Source of the DNA: Flavobacteriales bacterium
GTDB taxonomy: Bacteria > Bacteroidota > Bacteroidia > UBA10329
Assembly (NCBI GenBank): GCA_020635495.1
Contig: JACJZQ010000001.1
Coordinates: forward strand, 62,001-126,000
DNA length: 64,000 nt
Reading direction: 5' to 3'
The translations under genes were made by a program, and so were the position numbers. This document shows, in pieces, positions 53,051-62,170 of this stretch (positions are counted from its first letter, which is position 1; each line of letters begins with the position of its first letter). The notes beneath the pieces are model-generated. The model was not told where the DNA came from, did not search any database, and saw nothing but the letters and a program-made list of their open reading frames with translations.

Positions 53051-53640
53051 TCTATACGCTCCCGTTCATAGCGGCCTTGGTGGGTTGGTTTACCAACTAT
53101 ATAGCGGTGAAAATGCTGTTTCACCCGAAAGAGCCAGTGAATATTCTGGGAGTTTATAAGCTGCAAGGGATTTTCCCGAAAAACCAGCAGAAAGTAGCGG
53201 AGAACATAGGACGAATGGTTGCCGAAGAATTGCTATCCAGCGAGGATCTGAGGGAAAAACTCAACAACCCGGAAAACATCCTTTCTATCAAAGAACTTGT
53301 TGAGGCGAAGATCGATTACTACCTCAATGTCACCTTCCCGAAGAACTACCCTATAACGGCCGCCATTGTTGGAGACAAACGCAAAATAAAGCTGAAAGAA
53401 GCGGTAATGACCGAAGTTCACGAATCTGTTCCTTCAATGATCGATAGCTACATGGCCAACATTGAAGAAAAGTTCAATGTGGAGCACATCATTCAGGAAA
53501 AGGTGAATAACCTATCACCGGAAAGGCTGGAAGACCTCATCATGAAATTACTCAATAAGGAGTTCAAGTTCATTGAATACATAGGTGCTGTAATCGGCTT
53601 TATTATCGGTTGGGTACAGGTATTATTAGTTGTTTTATAG
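53047..53640 (+). CDS. DUF445 family membrane protein
   Basis: 197 residues: N-terminal helix with GWFTNYIAVKMLFHP, the DUF445 signature, a helical middle part with MVAEELLS and FNVEHIIQEKVNNL, and a C-terminal helix (YIGAVIGFIIGWVQVLLVVL). Inner-membrane protein of unknown function. Co-translated with the peptidase gene. Confidence 0.88.
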   Translation: MIYTLPFIAALVGWFTNYIAVKMLFHPKEPVNILGVYKLQGIFPKNQQKVAENIGRMVAEELLSSEDLREKLNNPENILSIKELVEAKIDYYLNVTFPKNYPITAAIVGDKRKIKLKEAVMTEVHESVPSMIDSYMANIEEKFNVEHIIQEKVNNLSPERLEDLIMKLLNKEFKFIEYIGAVIGFIIGWVQVLLVVL

Positions 53641-53663
53641 TTCAAAGACTTACGTAAACGATC

Positions 53664-54965
53664 ATGAAAAGAGGCGCATTTCTATTGATGGCCATTGCCA
53701 TAGCAGTTTCATCGTGTAAAAAGGAAGAGTGTCCGGATGATATCATCACCGGCTCGGTTTGCGACACAACATATTATCCGATTGTCATGTGCCACGGCTT
53801 TTTGGCATCGGGCGATACGTACGCGGGTCAGGTAAAAAGATTCATACAGAATGATTATTGCAGCAATAGCACCTATGTGTTTGACTGGAATTCGTTAGGA
53901 GGAGGCTCATCAGTAAACGAACTGGACGCTTTCATAGACCAAGTGTTAGCAAGCACGTCAGCAACTAAAGTTGAACTGGTTGGTCACAGTGCGGGTGGGG
54001 GCTTGGGATATGACTATCTGAGCGATGCAACCAGGGCGGCAAAAGTGGCTCACTACGTACACTTGGGAAGTAATCCTCAAACCGGGCCCGCAGGGCCAAA
54101 TGGAGAAATTCCGACACTGAATATCTATTCTGAATATGACGCAATTGTGGACGGTGGCGACATTCCAGGGGCAACAAACGTGGCTTTGGCGCTTAAAGAC
54201 CATTACCAAGTAGCAACCTGTGAAGAAACGTTTCAGGAAATGTTTGCGTTTTTTAGAGGGTACCCAGTAACAAACACACAAATTGTGTCGGATGCTAAAC
54301 GCGAGGTGAGAGGTAGGGTTTTAACTCTAGGAGAAAACAATCCGTTGGATGGAGCCATAGTAAACGTTTACACGCTGAACACAATGTCCGGACAGCGCCT
54401 AGAAGCGCAACCAGCGTGGACTTATACAACAGATCAAGCAGGGAATTGGGGGGGATTCTCGGCAGAAGAGGGAGCGCACTATGAATTTGAGGTCATATCT
54501 GCCAATCCATCCGATAGAAAACTGCATTACTACAGAGAACCATTTTTAACATCGGACAAATTGGTTTACCTGCGCACATTCCCTCCCGCAAGCTCGTTGG
54601 CAGGAACGCTTTTGGCCAGTCTGCCAGAGGACGATGATCAAGCGGTGGTGGTCTCGTTCACGGCCAGCCAGGCAGTTATTGACAATAGAGATGAAATGAC
54701 CGCGAACAGTGTAAACTTGAGTACATCGCAGTTTGCATCAGAAGACAACTCAACGATTGCATATTTTCTGTATGACAACGGCAACGCACAAACGGACGAA
54801 ACGGAGGTTGGACTTTTCGGGTTTACACCCTTCTTAACGGGCGTGGATGTTTACTTTCCTGCCTCTACAACAAACCCGATCAGCCTTGTATTTAACGGAA
54901 GACAACTGAATGTACCCAGCTGGCCATCAGAGTCAGAAGGAGTTACTATTGCCGTGTTTGACTAA
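53664..54965 (+). CDS. Lipoprotein alpha/beta-hydrolase (lipase-like)
   Basis: 433 residues. Lipobox AVSSC (Cys18). The hydrolase domain has IVMCHGFLASGDTY (oxyanion region) and VELVGHSAGGGLGYD, Ser109 being the nucleophile of a GxSxG elbow. An Asp in YDAIVDGGDI and a His in LALKDHYQVA follow. The C-terminal 220 residues are beta-rich and hold a carboxypeptidase-regulatory-like part (VRGRVLTLGENNPLDGAIVNVY). Predicted surface-exposed triacylglycerol or ester hydrolase. Confidence 0.85.
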   Translation: MKRGAFLLMAIAIAVSSCKKEECPDDIITGSVCDTTYYPIVMCHGFLASGDTYAGQVKRFIQNDYCSNSTYVFDWNSLGGGSSVNELDAFIDQVLASTSATKVELVGHSAGGGLGYDYLSDATRAAKVAHYVHLGSNPQTGPAGPNGEIPTLNIYSEYDAIVDGGDIPGATNVALALKDHYQVATCEETFQEMFAFFRGYPVTNTQIVSDAKREVRGRVLTLGENNPLDGAIVNVYTLNTMSGQRLEAQPAWTYTTDQAGNWGGFSAEEGAHYEFEVISANPSDRKLHYYREPFLTSDKLVYLRTFPPASSLAGTLLASLPEDDDQAVVVSFTASQAVIDNRDEMTANSVNLSTSQFASEDNSTIAYFLYDNGNAQTDETEVGLFGFTPFLTGVDVYFPASTTNPISLVFNGRQLNVPSWPSESEGVTIAVFD

Positions 54966-54970
54966 CGGCA

Positions 54971-56662
54971 TCACTTGTATTTACGCCTTCTGATAATGGA
55001 GTAAAACAGAAGCAGCATCAGGCCAGCAGCAGTCCACAGACCGTAAACACTGATGGCCGGAAGTCCATAGATGTAGTGCATTCTATCGCCCCAATCAACC
55101 GTCATGGTAATGGCAGAACCAATAATGAATGCTACAATGAGAAACGTGATTGCCATTCGGTTGGCAATGCTGTCCATCTTCTTAAGAAGATAACCGTAAC
55201 CCTGAAGCTCAACCTCGAAGTGAATTTTGCCCTTTTTGGTCTTGCTCAGAATTTCACGCACATCACGCGGAAAAGATGAGAGGAAGGAGTTGATCTGCGT
55301 GATTCTGTGGTTCACATCTTGCCACACGTTCTTTGGCGAATACCGCTCCTTCATTAAGCGGAAACCGTACGGACGAATAAAATCGTAGGTGTTGAAATGA
55401 GGGTGAATCGTCTTTCCGATTCCCTCTAGGATGGCAAAAGCACGGAAGATCAAGAAAATATCACCTGGCACACGGATCTGATGATCGAACATGATCTTCT
55501 GCAACCGTTCTACGGTATCTGCAATACTGGCTTCATCCACATCCAGCGAAGCAAAATCCTCTATCAGCTCGTTAAGGTCGTACTCCAATTGGCGCATGTC
55601 CTTGATGCCGTCTTCAACGGCCAGCAGCTTCATGTTCATGGCCATTTTGGTAGGGTCACCTTCAGCCATGCCGACAAAAATTCCCGCAAAAGAGAACTTG
55701 TCCTTTTTCATGAGCGTTCCCACCATGCCAAAATCGAGCAGGCAGATAACCCCATCCTTTCTTACCAGAACGTTACCGGGGTGCGGATCGGCATGGAATA
55801 TCCCAAACTCGAATATCTGAGTGAGGTAGATCTCCATTCCGTTCTCGGCAACCTTTCTGGGGTCAAGACCCCAAGCACGAATCTGGGCAACGTCAGAGAT
55901 CTTGCAACCGCTCACAAACTCCATGACCATCACCTTCTCGGAAGAATATTCTCGGAAAGACTTAGGTATGTAGAAGTTCTTGTACGACTTGTAGAGATTA
56001 CGGAACCGCTCTAGGTTTCTGGATTCCGTTCGGTAGTCCAACTCCTTGTGCATGCTTCGCTCAAAAGAACGGACCATGTCCATGGCATTGAGAATTCCCT
56101 CTTTCTTCAGGTACCGGTCGGTTCGGTTTACCGCGTCATTCAAAATGGCAAGGTCGCGGTAAACCATGTCCTTAACTCCGGGCCGCTGAATCTTTACAAC
56201 AACCTCTTTTCCGTTCAGCAATCGGGCCTTATGAACCTGCCCGATGGATGCCGTTGCCAATGGTTTCTCGTTAAAGACAGAGAAAATTTCCTCCATCCTC
56301 TTGCCCGTCTCAGATTCAATGGATTCACGAACCTCTTCAAACGAGAATGGCGGAACATTGTCTTGCAGTTTCTCCAACTCTTTGATGAGCGGGGCGGGAA
56401 GCATATCCGGCCTGTTGCTGAGCACCTGTGCCAACTTGATGAAGGTCGGGCCCAATTCTTCACAGACCATTCTAATACGTTCCCAACGGGTATATTGGAA
56501 AACAGGTTGGCCTTGGCGTGTCCAGCTAACGCGGCCTTTTTCCGAGACGAAATTTCTGAGTGTAGAGTTAGTAACGATATCCTCAAAACCATACTTGACC
56601 AGAACAGCGATTATCTCGCGTATTCGTTTGATGTTCTGGAAGGTCTGGCTGTTGAATATCAT
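54971..56662 (-). CDS. ABC1/AarF/UbiB-type atypical kinase
   Basis: 563 residues. Motifs: TFIKLAQVLSNRPD (the KxGQ loop, here KLAQ), ATASIGQVHKARL, nucleotide-binding Lys in VVVKIQRPG, HADPHPGNVLV (catalytic) and LLDFGMVG (DFG). Two C-terminal membrane helices. The family supports ubiquinone or menaquinone synthesis and lipid homeostasis. The Ala in place of Gly in KxGQ is notable, but exists in related proteins. Confidence 0.9.
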   Translation of the reverse strand: MIFNSQTFQNIKRIREIIAVLVKYGFEDIVTNSTLRNFVSEKGRVSWTRQGQPVFQYTRWERIRMVCEELGPTFIKLAQVLSNRPDMLPAPLIKELEKLQDNVPPFSFEEVRESIESETGKRMEEIFSVFNEKPLATASIGQVHKARLLNGKEVVVKIQRPGVKDMVYRDLAILNDAVNRTDRYLKKEGILNAMDMVRSFERSMHKELDYRTESRNLERFRNLYKSYKNFYIPKSFREYSSEKVMVMEFVSGCKISDVAQIRAWGLDPRKVAENGMEIYLTQIFEFGIFHADPHPGNVLVRKDGVICLLDFGMVGTLMKKDKFSFAGIFVGMAEGDPTKMAMNMKLLAVEDGIKDMRQLEYDLNELIEDFASLDVDEASIADTVERLQKIMFDHQIRVPGDIFLIFRAFAILEGIGKTIHPHFNTYDFIRPYGFRLMKERYSPKNVWQDVNHRITQINSFLSSFPRDVREILSKTKKGKIHFEVELQGYGYLLKKMDSIANRMAITFLIVAFIIGSAITMTVDWGDRMHYIYGLPAISVYGLWTAAGLMLLLFYSIIRRRKYK

Positions 56663-56714
56663 GTAGCGAACGCTAATGGGCGAAGGTACTAAATACCGAA
56701 TTGAACACGGATAA

Positions 56715-56744
56715 CAAAAAACGCCCCGACACTAGGCCGAGGCG
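56715..56744 (-). terminator. Rho-independent terminator after the phasin-like gene
   Basis: Minus strand: CGCCTCG / CGGGGCG stem (56722-56728 with 56738-56744), 9-nt loop, then six T (A56715-56721 on the plus strand). It ends the phasin-like transcript before the UbiB gene. Confidence 0.85.
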
Positions 56745-56791
56745 CTTACCATGAAAGGGTAACGCAACTTGCGTTACAAAGTGGACTTTAA

Positions 56792-57124
56792 TTAAGCAGT
56801 TGCTTTTGCTTTAGGAGCAGCAGTCTTAGAAGACTTACCGATTTTGCTCTCTAGGTCAGCAACCTTTGATTTAAGGTCAGCAAGAATTTCTTCTTCAGTT
56901 TTCTTAACTAGACCAACTTTTTCTTTGATGTCGTTGTACTTAGCTTCGAACTCTTCTTTGCGAGCTTCGGTTCTTTCGAACAACTCATCTACCATTTTCT
57001 TTCCTTCTACGTCAGAGATCTTTCCTTTTTCGATAAGGTCTTTAACAGTCTCTTCGAATTTTGTAGATACTTCTGCAGCTAGATCAACACCAGCGTAAAG
57101 GAATTTTTTGAATGCGTCTTCCAT
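56792..57124 (-). CDS. Phasin family protein
   Basis: 110 residues. Helical: KKFLYAGVDLAAE, KFEETVKDLIEKGKISDVEGKKMVDELF, the phasin-like segment, then an Ala/Lys-rich tail (KTAAPKAKATA). Phasins coat polyhydroxyalkanoate granules, but similar proteins in Bacteroidota are general stress or coat proteins; no PHA synthase is in the window. A strong terminator follows. The promoter region is unusually structured (57186-57368). Confidence 0.82.
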   Translation of the reverse strand: MEDAFKKFLYAGVDLAAEVSTKFEETVKDLIEKGKISDVEGKKMVDELFERTEARKEEFEAKYNDIKEKVGLVKKTEEEILADLKSKVADLESKIGKSSKTAAPKAKATA

Positions 57125-57185
57125 TGTTTTATGTTTTTGTTGTTAGTGATTTAATGTTTGACGACTTCCCTTAGGCAATTACCAT

Positions 57186-57290
57186 GCACATTGGCGTGCC
57201 AAGAATGATTTTTCAAAACGAGAACCGCCTGAAACCCTTGATAATAAAGGGATACAGCAATTTCTGGCACAGTTTGGCACGCCAATGTGC
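57186..57290. repeat. 17-bp inverted repeat upstream of the phasin-like gene
   Basis: 57186-57202 and 57274-57290 are exact reverse complements (GCACATTGGCGTGCCAA and its complement), 71 bp apart. The right arm also makes a local hairpin TTTGGCAC/GTGCCAAA (57273-57294). This points to an operator or paired regulator site, since no mobile element is present. Confidence 0.75.
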
Positions 57291-57306
57291 CAAAAAACAG
57301 GAAGAC

Positions 57307-57368
57307 TGACAGGCATGACAGCCCGCGTGTCATTGACCAGTTTTGGGGACTTCGTGTCAGGTGTGTCA
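57307..57368. promoter_or_regulatory. Cluster of TGNCA words
   Basis: TGACA at 57307 and 57316, and TGTCA at 57328, 57355 and 57364, within 62 bp between the phasin-like and M42 genes. The outer pairs have the same 9-bp pitch, and the two pairs point towards each other. Such TGNCA repeats look like a regulator array. Confidence 0.55.
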
Positions 57369-57399
57369 GTATTTTCTTTCTTTGAGCCAAAGACTAGAA

Positions 57400-58368
57400 A
57401 TGAACCATTACGACAAGCTTCGCGAATTAGTGGAAATTGATTCGCCAACCGGCTTTACAGCAGATGCCTGTAGGTACATCTACAACTATTTTGAATCGCT
57501 TGGCTACCAGCCCGAATACACCAATAAAGGAGCCGTTAAGTGCACATTAGGAGAAAACCCAACCTTGGCCATGGCCGCACACGTGGATACGCTCGGGGCC
57601 ATTGTAAGCGGTATTCAAAAAGACGGACACTTGAAGTTTTCTCCGCTTGGCGGACTTTCCCTTAATGGGTTTGAAGGCGAGTATTGCCGTATCCACACAC
57701 ATTCGGGAAAAACCTATTCGGGCACACTTTTACTGAAAGACCCATCGGTACACGCCAACAAGGACACCAACACCAAGCAGCGCTCTTTAGACAACATGTT
57801 CATCCGTTTAGATGAGGAGGTTTCCTCTGCAGATGACACCAAAAAACTCGGAATAGCCAACGGAGACATCATTGCGTTTGATACCAAATACCAGGAGTTG
57901 GAAAGTGGCTACATCAAAAGCCGCTTCATGGATAACAAAGCGGGGTGTTTCGTTTTGATGGAAGTGGCCAGAAGGCTAAAAGAAGAAGGTAGGTCAGTGC
58001 CTGTGGAACTGTTCTTCAGCAACTATGAGGAGGTTGGACATGGCGGAACATGTGGCTACGCACCAACAACCAAGGAACTACTGGTTATAGACATGGGCGT
58101 TGTAGGAGATGCTTGCGAAGGAAAAGAAACCGCTTGCTCTATTTGCGCTAAAGACAGCAGCGGTCCATACGACTATGAAATGCGCAAGAAACTGGTAGAC
58201 CTTGCTAAGAAAGAAAACCTCCCATTTGAAGTAGATATTTACCCTTATTACGGTTCAGATGGGTCGGCAGCTCTACGAGCGGGCAATGACTTCCGCGTGG
58301 CGCTGATTGGTCCTGGTGTGGCCGGGTGTGGCTACAGCATCACACGGAATGGAGCCGCATTGATGTAA
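57400..58368 (+). CDS. M42 family metallopeptidase, frameshifted at the C-terminus
   Basis: 322 residues in this frame. M42 aminopeptidase: AMAAHVDTLGAI (first His ligand), FMDNKAGCFVLMEVA (Asp), NYEEVGHGG (Glu pair), VIDMGVVGD, YYGSDGSAAL. The end reads VALIGPGVAGCGYSITRNGAALM, where M42 proteins have GPGV-x-A-SHGxER. A 10-bp imperfect tandem duplication (58312-58331) moves the SHGME motif to the +1 frame. The true product may be inactive, or the base sequence may be in error. ATG at 57400 (MNHYDKLRELVE) is preferred over 57343. Confidence 0.85.
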   Translation: MNHYDKLRELVEIDSPTGFTADACRYIYNYFESLGYQPEYTNKGAVKCTLGENPTLAMAAHVDTLGAIVSGIQKDGHLKFSPLGGLSLNGFEGEYCRIHTHSGKTYSGTLLLKDPSVHANKDTNTKQRSLDNMFIRLDEEVSSADDTKKLGIANGDIIAFDTKYQELESGYIKSRFMDNKAGCFVLMEVARRLKEEGRSVPVELFFSNYEEVGHGGTCGYAPTTKELLVIDMGVVGDACEGKETACSICAKDSSGPYDYEMRKKLVDLAKKENLPFEVDIYPYYGSDGSAALRAGNDFRVALIGPGVAGCGYSITRNGAALM

Positions 58369-58767
58369 GACACACCGTAAGAAAAGGTTGCTGAGTAGAG
58401 GCTCATTGTAAGTGTTGTTATTCCCAGCCATAAGCATAACGGTCTTATTGGTTGCAAGTCCGATTTTATAGTACGAGTTCATGTTCATGTTATTTCTGAA
58501 TCATCGATTCAACTGGGCAAAGGTATATTGAGAAATGACCGAAAACTGTAACTGATGATGCAGAACAACGACTTTATGACCTGACAATTGGGTGGTTGGA
58601 AAATCAAATGTCCAATCAAGTTTCAAATAGAAAAAAAGGAATCGGAAAAGTAAATTAAACCAAGAGTTGTTTGCGAGATTTACGCAATGACCGCTGTGGA
58701 CATGGTGCTATTTCGGTTTGATGCTTCGCCTCCAAAGAACTAAGTTCGCGACTTAGCCCCTCTTATT
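58369..58767. other. 399-bp region without a recognised gene
   Basis: Follows the M42 stop. Contains remnants of the M42 3' end in other frames and, on the minus strand, an open frame of 71 codons (58273-58488) that overlaps the M42 gene and has no recognisable family. No hairpin terminator or TAnnTTTG box was seen. Confidence 0.55.
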
Positions 58768-60831
58768 ATGCGATTTACAATTCTACTGTTACTGGTTGCC
58801 AAAGTGACTTTCGGCCAGATTGACCCATCAAAGATCACGGTAGCAAGAGACGACTACGGTGTTCCGCACATTTTTGCGGAAACAGATGCAGAGGTAGCGT
58901 ATGGTTTGGCTTGGGCCAGTTGTGAGGATTTGATGCCGACCATGCAAGAAATGCTCTATGCCGGAAAGGGTTTTGCGGGCAGACACACAGGAAAAGACGG
59001 TGCGGCAAGAGATTACTTAACGCACTTGCTCGGCATAAGGCAACTGGTGGATGAGCGCTATGAATCGGACATTTCTGAGGACTTTAAACGGTACCTGGAA
59101 GGCTATTGTGCTGGGGCCAACGCTTACATTAAGAAACACTGGAAGACAGAGAAGTTTTTGAAGAAAGCGTTTCCTCTTACACCAAAGGATGTTGTGGCCA
59201 GCTATGTCTTCTCTTTAAGTGTTATATCCGGAGCACATAAGCCTGTTCAGAAGGCATTGGCCGGTAAATTGGACAGTGAAAGTGTGCCAATGGGTTCGAA
59301 TGCATTTGCAATGAACTCTTCCATTACAGCAGATGGAAACACATATTTGGCGGTAAACCCACACATGCCATACGATGGGCCATTCTCATTCTATGAGGCA
59401 CACCTCAATTCAGAAGAAGGACTGAACATTTTGGGAGGTCTGTTTCCGGGGGGCGTATGCATTTTCCTAGGCTCGAACGAGAATCTTGGATGGAGTCACA
59501 CCTGGAATGGGCTGGACCTTGTGGATACGTATCGTTTGGAAATGCACAAGAAGAAAAAGGAAACCTACAAGTTTGATGGTGAGTGGCTCAAGTTGGAAAG
59601 GCGACCGATTTGGTTGAAGGTGAAGGTTGGGGGCATTGTTTTACCAGTTAAGCAAATGGCCTACTGGAGTGTTTATGGCCCTACGGTCAAATCTAAAAAA
59701 GACGGAAAATTCTATTCTATCAGATGTGCCGCATTTCAGGACATACGGGTGGCAGAACAGTGGTTCAGAATGAACAAGTCCAAGAATTTTACGGAGTTCA
59801 ACCAGGCATTGCAAATGCAAGCCCTAGCAAGATTCAATATTGTTTATGCCGATAAGAACGACACCATTTACTATATCGATAACGGAATGATTCCCAAACG
59901 AGACATCAGTTTCGACTGGGAAAATACGGTACCAGGGAACACAAGCCTGACGCTTTGGGATGAGTTGGTTCCCATAGACAGTCTGCCGCAATACGTGAAT
60001 CCGGAATGTGGATACGTGTTCAATGCGAACAATGCGCCATTCAACGCTACTTGCGACCAGTACAACCTGTCTGAAGCCATGTACCACAGACATATGGGTT
60101 TTTGGACACATGATAATAACCGGAGCATCCGATTCAAAAACCTTGTGTCAGAAGTTAGTCAGGTAGATTGGGAGATGTTCAAGGCCATTAAATGGGACCA
60201 GCATTTACCCGAGAATCATGTGTTCATAAAAAGTATGCAGAACGGCTACAAACTCGATGCTACCAAGTATCCGGAAATTGCAGACGCCATTGAAGTGATC
60301 GCAAAGTGGGATTACGATATGACGGCCACCAATATGCAGGCTGCATTTGCCTATGCAACTACGCAAAAGATATTGAAACGTGTAGGGAAACGATCCGAAG
60401 CAGTGGCTGACGGATTGTATGTATCAGACGCCATGTGGGTTGAAGCGATTGCCAAAACCAAAGAAGAGTTCTTGCATCATTTCGGAAAGCTGGAAGTTCC
60501 TTATGGTGATGTACAGACTTTCACTAGATCGGGTAAAACAGTGAAAATGGGGGGAATTCCTGATGTGTTGGCTGCATGCGCCAGCGATTGGGACGCGAAG
60601 ACCGGAAAAATGGAAGCTCAAGGAGGAGATACATACGTGCAGTTGACCCGTTTTTCAAAGGATGGACCGCCTTACATAGAGTCGTTAATGGCTGGCGGTA
60701 ATTCTGATAGACCGGACAGCCCACACTTCAATGATCAAATGGACATGTTGGCGGGCCATCAAACCAAGAAAATGACCTTGGACAAGGAAGAAGTACTCAG
60801 AACAGCAAAAACGATCTACCATCCAGAGTAA
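58768..60831 (+). CDS. Penicillin acylase family amidase (Ntn-hydrolase)
   Basis: 687 residues with a signal peptide (MRFTILLLLVAKVTFGQ). Precursor with alpha and beta chains: ITVARDDYGVPHIFAETD opens alpha, and the beta chain begins at Ser177 in PMGSNAFAM, the N-terminal nucleophile released by autocleavage. Catalytic-site segments include NPHMPYDGP and FLGSNENLGWSHT. Members hydrolyse acyl-homoserine lactones or other N-acyl amides, or aculeacin-like compounds. The substrate is not predictable. Ends 1 bp before the convergent DUF2490 gene. Confidence 0.92.
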   Translation: MRFTILLLLVAKVTFGQIDPSKITVARDDYGVPHIFAETDAEVAYGLAWASCEDLMPTMQEMLYAGKGFAGRHTGKDGAARDYLTHLLGIRQLVDERYESDISEDFKRYLEGYCAGANAYIKKHWKTEKFLKKAFPLTPKDVVASYVFSLSVISGAHKPVQKALAGKLDSESVPMGSNAFAMNSSITADGNTYLAVNPHMPYDGPFSFYEAHLNSEEGLNILGGLFPGGVCIFLGSNENLGWSHTWNGLDLVDTYRLEMHKKKKETYKFDGEWLKLERRPIWLKVKVGGIVLPVKQMAYWSVYGPTVKSKKDGKFYSIRCAAFQDIRVAEQWFRMNKSKNFTEFNQALQMQALARFNIVYADKNDTIYYIDNGMIPKRDISFDWENTVPGNTSLTLWDELVPIDSLPQYVNPECGYVFNANNAPFNATCDQYNLSEAMYHRHMGFWTHDNNRSIRFKNLVSEVSQVDWEMFKAIKWDQHLPENHVFIKSMQNGYKLDATKYPEIADAIEVIAKWDYDMTATNMQAAFAYATTQKILKRVGKRSEAVADGLYVSDAMWVEAIAKTKEEFLHHFGKLEVPYGDVQTFTRSGKTVKMGGIPDVLAACASDWDAKTGKMEAQGGDTYVQLTRFSKDGPPYIESLMAGGNSDRPDSPHFNDQMDMLAGHQTKKMTLDKEEVLRTAKTIYHPE

Positions 60832-61548
60832 TCACTCTTTGTCCGTTTTCTTCTTCTTTTTCTTGGGCCTTTTCCATTCGTAAGCATACTTAAGACCAAC
60901 AACAGAATAATATTCGGGCGTCTGCCCTGAATGCTCGGTTTCAAGCATGTAAAACAAACCCAACTCTGAGCGCTTGGGTAGGTTGTAATCTAATGTTACC
61001 TTATAACGGAATGTGGTAGCGCCAAGATTATTCGGGTCGTCCAGCCTGAAAAAAGCCTCGAATTCAACCCCAGGAGTCCAATCACCCAGTTTGCGGTAAA
61101 CGACATCTCCGTTCAAACGAAAGTATACGGGGCTGTCTTCAGGTTCAAGCCTTTCGTTGAACAATGAAGGGGAGGGGCGGTGCTGAATACGAGCGCGTAC
61201 CTTTCCTTTCAGCTTCCAGAACTTCTCGCTGTAGGAAACATCAAAATTGTATCTGTGTCTATTGATGAAAGTGCCGTCCTTTTCTTGATTCCAAGAGAAA
61301 CGGTAAGCCAGATCGATTTCAAAACCCTTTGGAAGATCATACCCGAACCCTAGTTCCGTGAACGTTTGATCCAATTTGGTGCTGTTATCAAACAACCTGA
61401 CCTGTTGCTCAACAGACATGGAGAGTTTCTTGGTAAGTTCTCCTCCAACCCTTATCTGGTACCACGAAAGGAAATCCCATTGCTGCCCGATGGCAGAGCC
61501 GCTGAACAGTAGAGATAAGGAGAGAAGGAAGGGCTTAATTTTCCCCAT
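60832..61548 (-). CDS. DUF2490 outer-membrane beta-barrel-like protein
   Basis: 238 residues. Signal peptide (MGKIKPFLLSLSLLFSGSAIGQ), then WDFLSWYQIRVGGELTKKL and repeated beta hairpins with aromatic girdles (FTELGFGYDL, LAYRFSWNQ, RYKVTLDYNL), as in DUF2490 barrels. C-terminal Lys tail KRPKKKKKKTDKE. The ATG at 61548 is preferred to one at 61581, which overlaps the DUF4956 gene more. Last gene of the polyphosphate operon; function unknown. Confidence 0.82.
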   Translation of the reverse strand: MGKIKPFLLSLSLLFSGSAIGQQWDFLSWYQIRVGGELTKKLSMSVEQQVRLFDNSTKLDQTFTELGFGYDLPKGFEIDLAYRFSWNQEKDGTFINRHRYNFDVSYSEKFWKLKGKVRARIQHRPSPSLFNERLEPEDSPVYFRLNGDVVYRKLGDWTPGVEFEAFFRLDDPNNLGATTFRYKVTLDYNLPKRSELGLFYMLETEHSGQTPEYYSVVGLKYAYEWKRPKKKKKKTDKE

Positions 61549-62170
61549 TGTCTTCAAACGAAGCAGCATTCTCGTCCTCAAAGTAAAAGATGCGCACGCG
61601 AGCGGTATCCCTTAAAAAGTCAATCCGGCCAACCTGAACCCGGTTGATCTTCAGGCCAGTTCTGGTGGTTAGGTCTTCAATCAGTTGCTGCTGGTTTTCT
61701 GGCTTTATGAGGTCAATCTTTTCGTAGGTGATGGTCTTGCTGGTTTCATGCCTAAGTAACCATTGTTTTTCGAGGAGATAAGTGACCGCAATGATGGCGA
61801 AGTTGGTAAAGAACAACTCAGCATGGCTTATCTTCTTGTTGGCCAAGGCGTTGATGATAGCAATGGCAATTACCACGAACAGATATGTCATTTCTTTAAT
61901 GGCAAGCTGCTCCGTACGGTACCTGAGGATTCCAAAAATGGCAAACAACCCGAAAGCAAAGCCTAACTGAAGTTTTACTCCGCTAAGCAGGTAGCTCACA
62001 AAAAAGATAAGGAGGTTGAACACAAAGTAGGTGAACAGATAGTCCTTTCTGTTATGCACCGGGTAATAGATGAGCCGGATAATTATAAAGGCAACAATGA
62101 AGTTGATGATCAATCGGAACAGCAGCTCCAAAAAGTCTTGATCATACAGTGGACTACCAAATATTTCCAT
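61535..62170 (-). CDS. DUF4956 membrane protein
   Basis: 211 residues: about four membrane segments (residues 15-115), then a soluble C-terminal domain ending in an acidic tail (FYFEDENAASFED). DUF4956 genes occur next to VTC-type polyphosphate polymerase genes. It may form the membrane part of a polyphosphate-producing or handling complex. Overlaps both neighbouring genes. Confidence 0.88.
   Translation of the reverse strand: MEIFGSPLYDQDFLELLFRLIINFIVAFIIIRLIYYPVHNRKDYLFTYFVFNLLIFFVSYLLSGVKLQLGFAFGLFAIFGILRYRTEQLAIKEMTYLFVVIAIAIINALANKKISHAELFFTNFAIIAVTYLLEKQWLLRHETSKTITYEKIDLIKPENQQQLIEDLTTRTGLKINRVQVGRIDFLRDTARVRIFYFEDENAASFEDNGEN

Noticed and set aside
57191..57290. Sigma-54 promoters in the inverted repeat region (TGGCAC motifs)
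   Set aside because: TGGCAC is present, but GG-to-GC spacing is 9 or 11 instead of 10; no enhancer-binding gene nearby.
58273..58488. 71-codon minus-strand open frame overlapping the M42 end
   Set aside because: Overlaps a real gene over nearly half its length, no family, no promoter; recorded only as uncertain.
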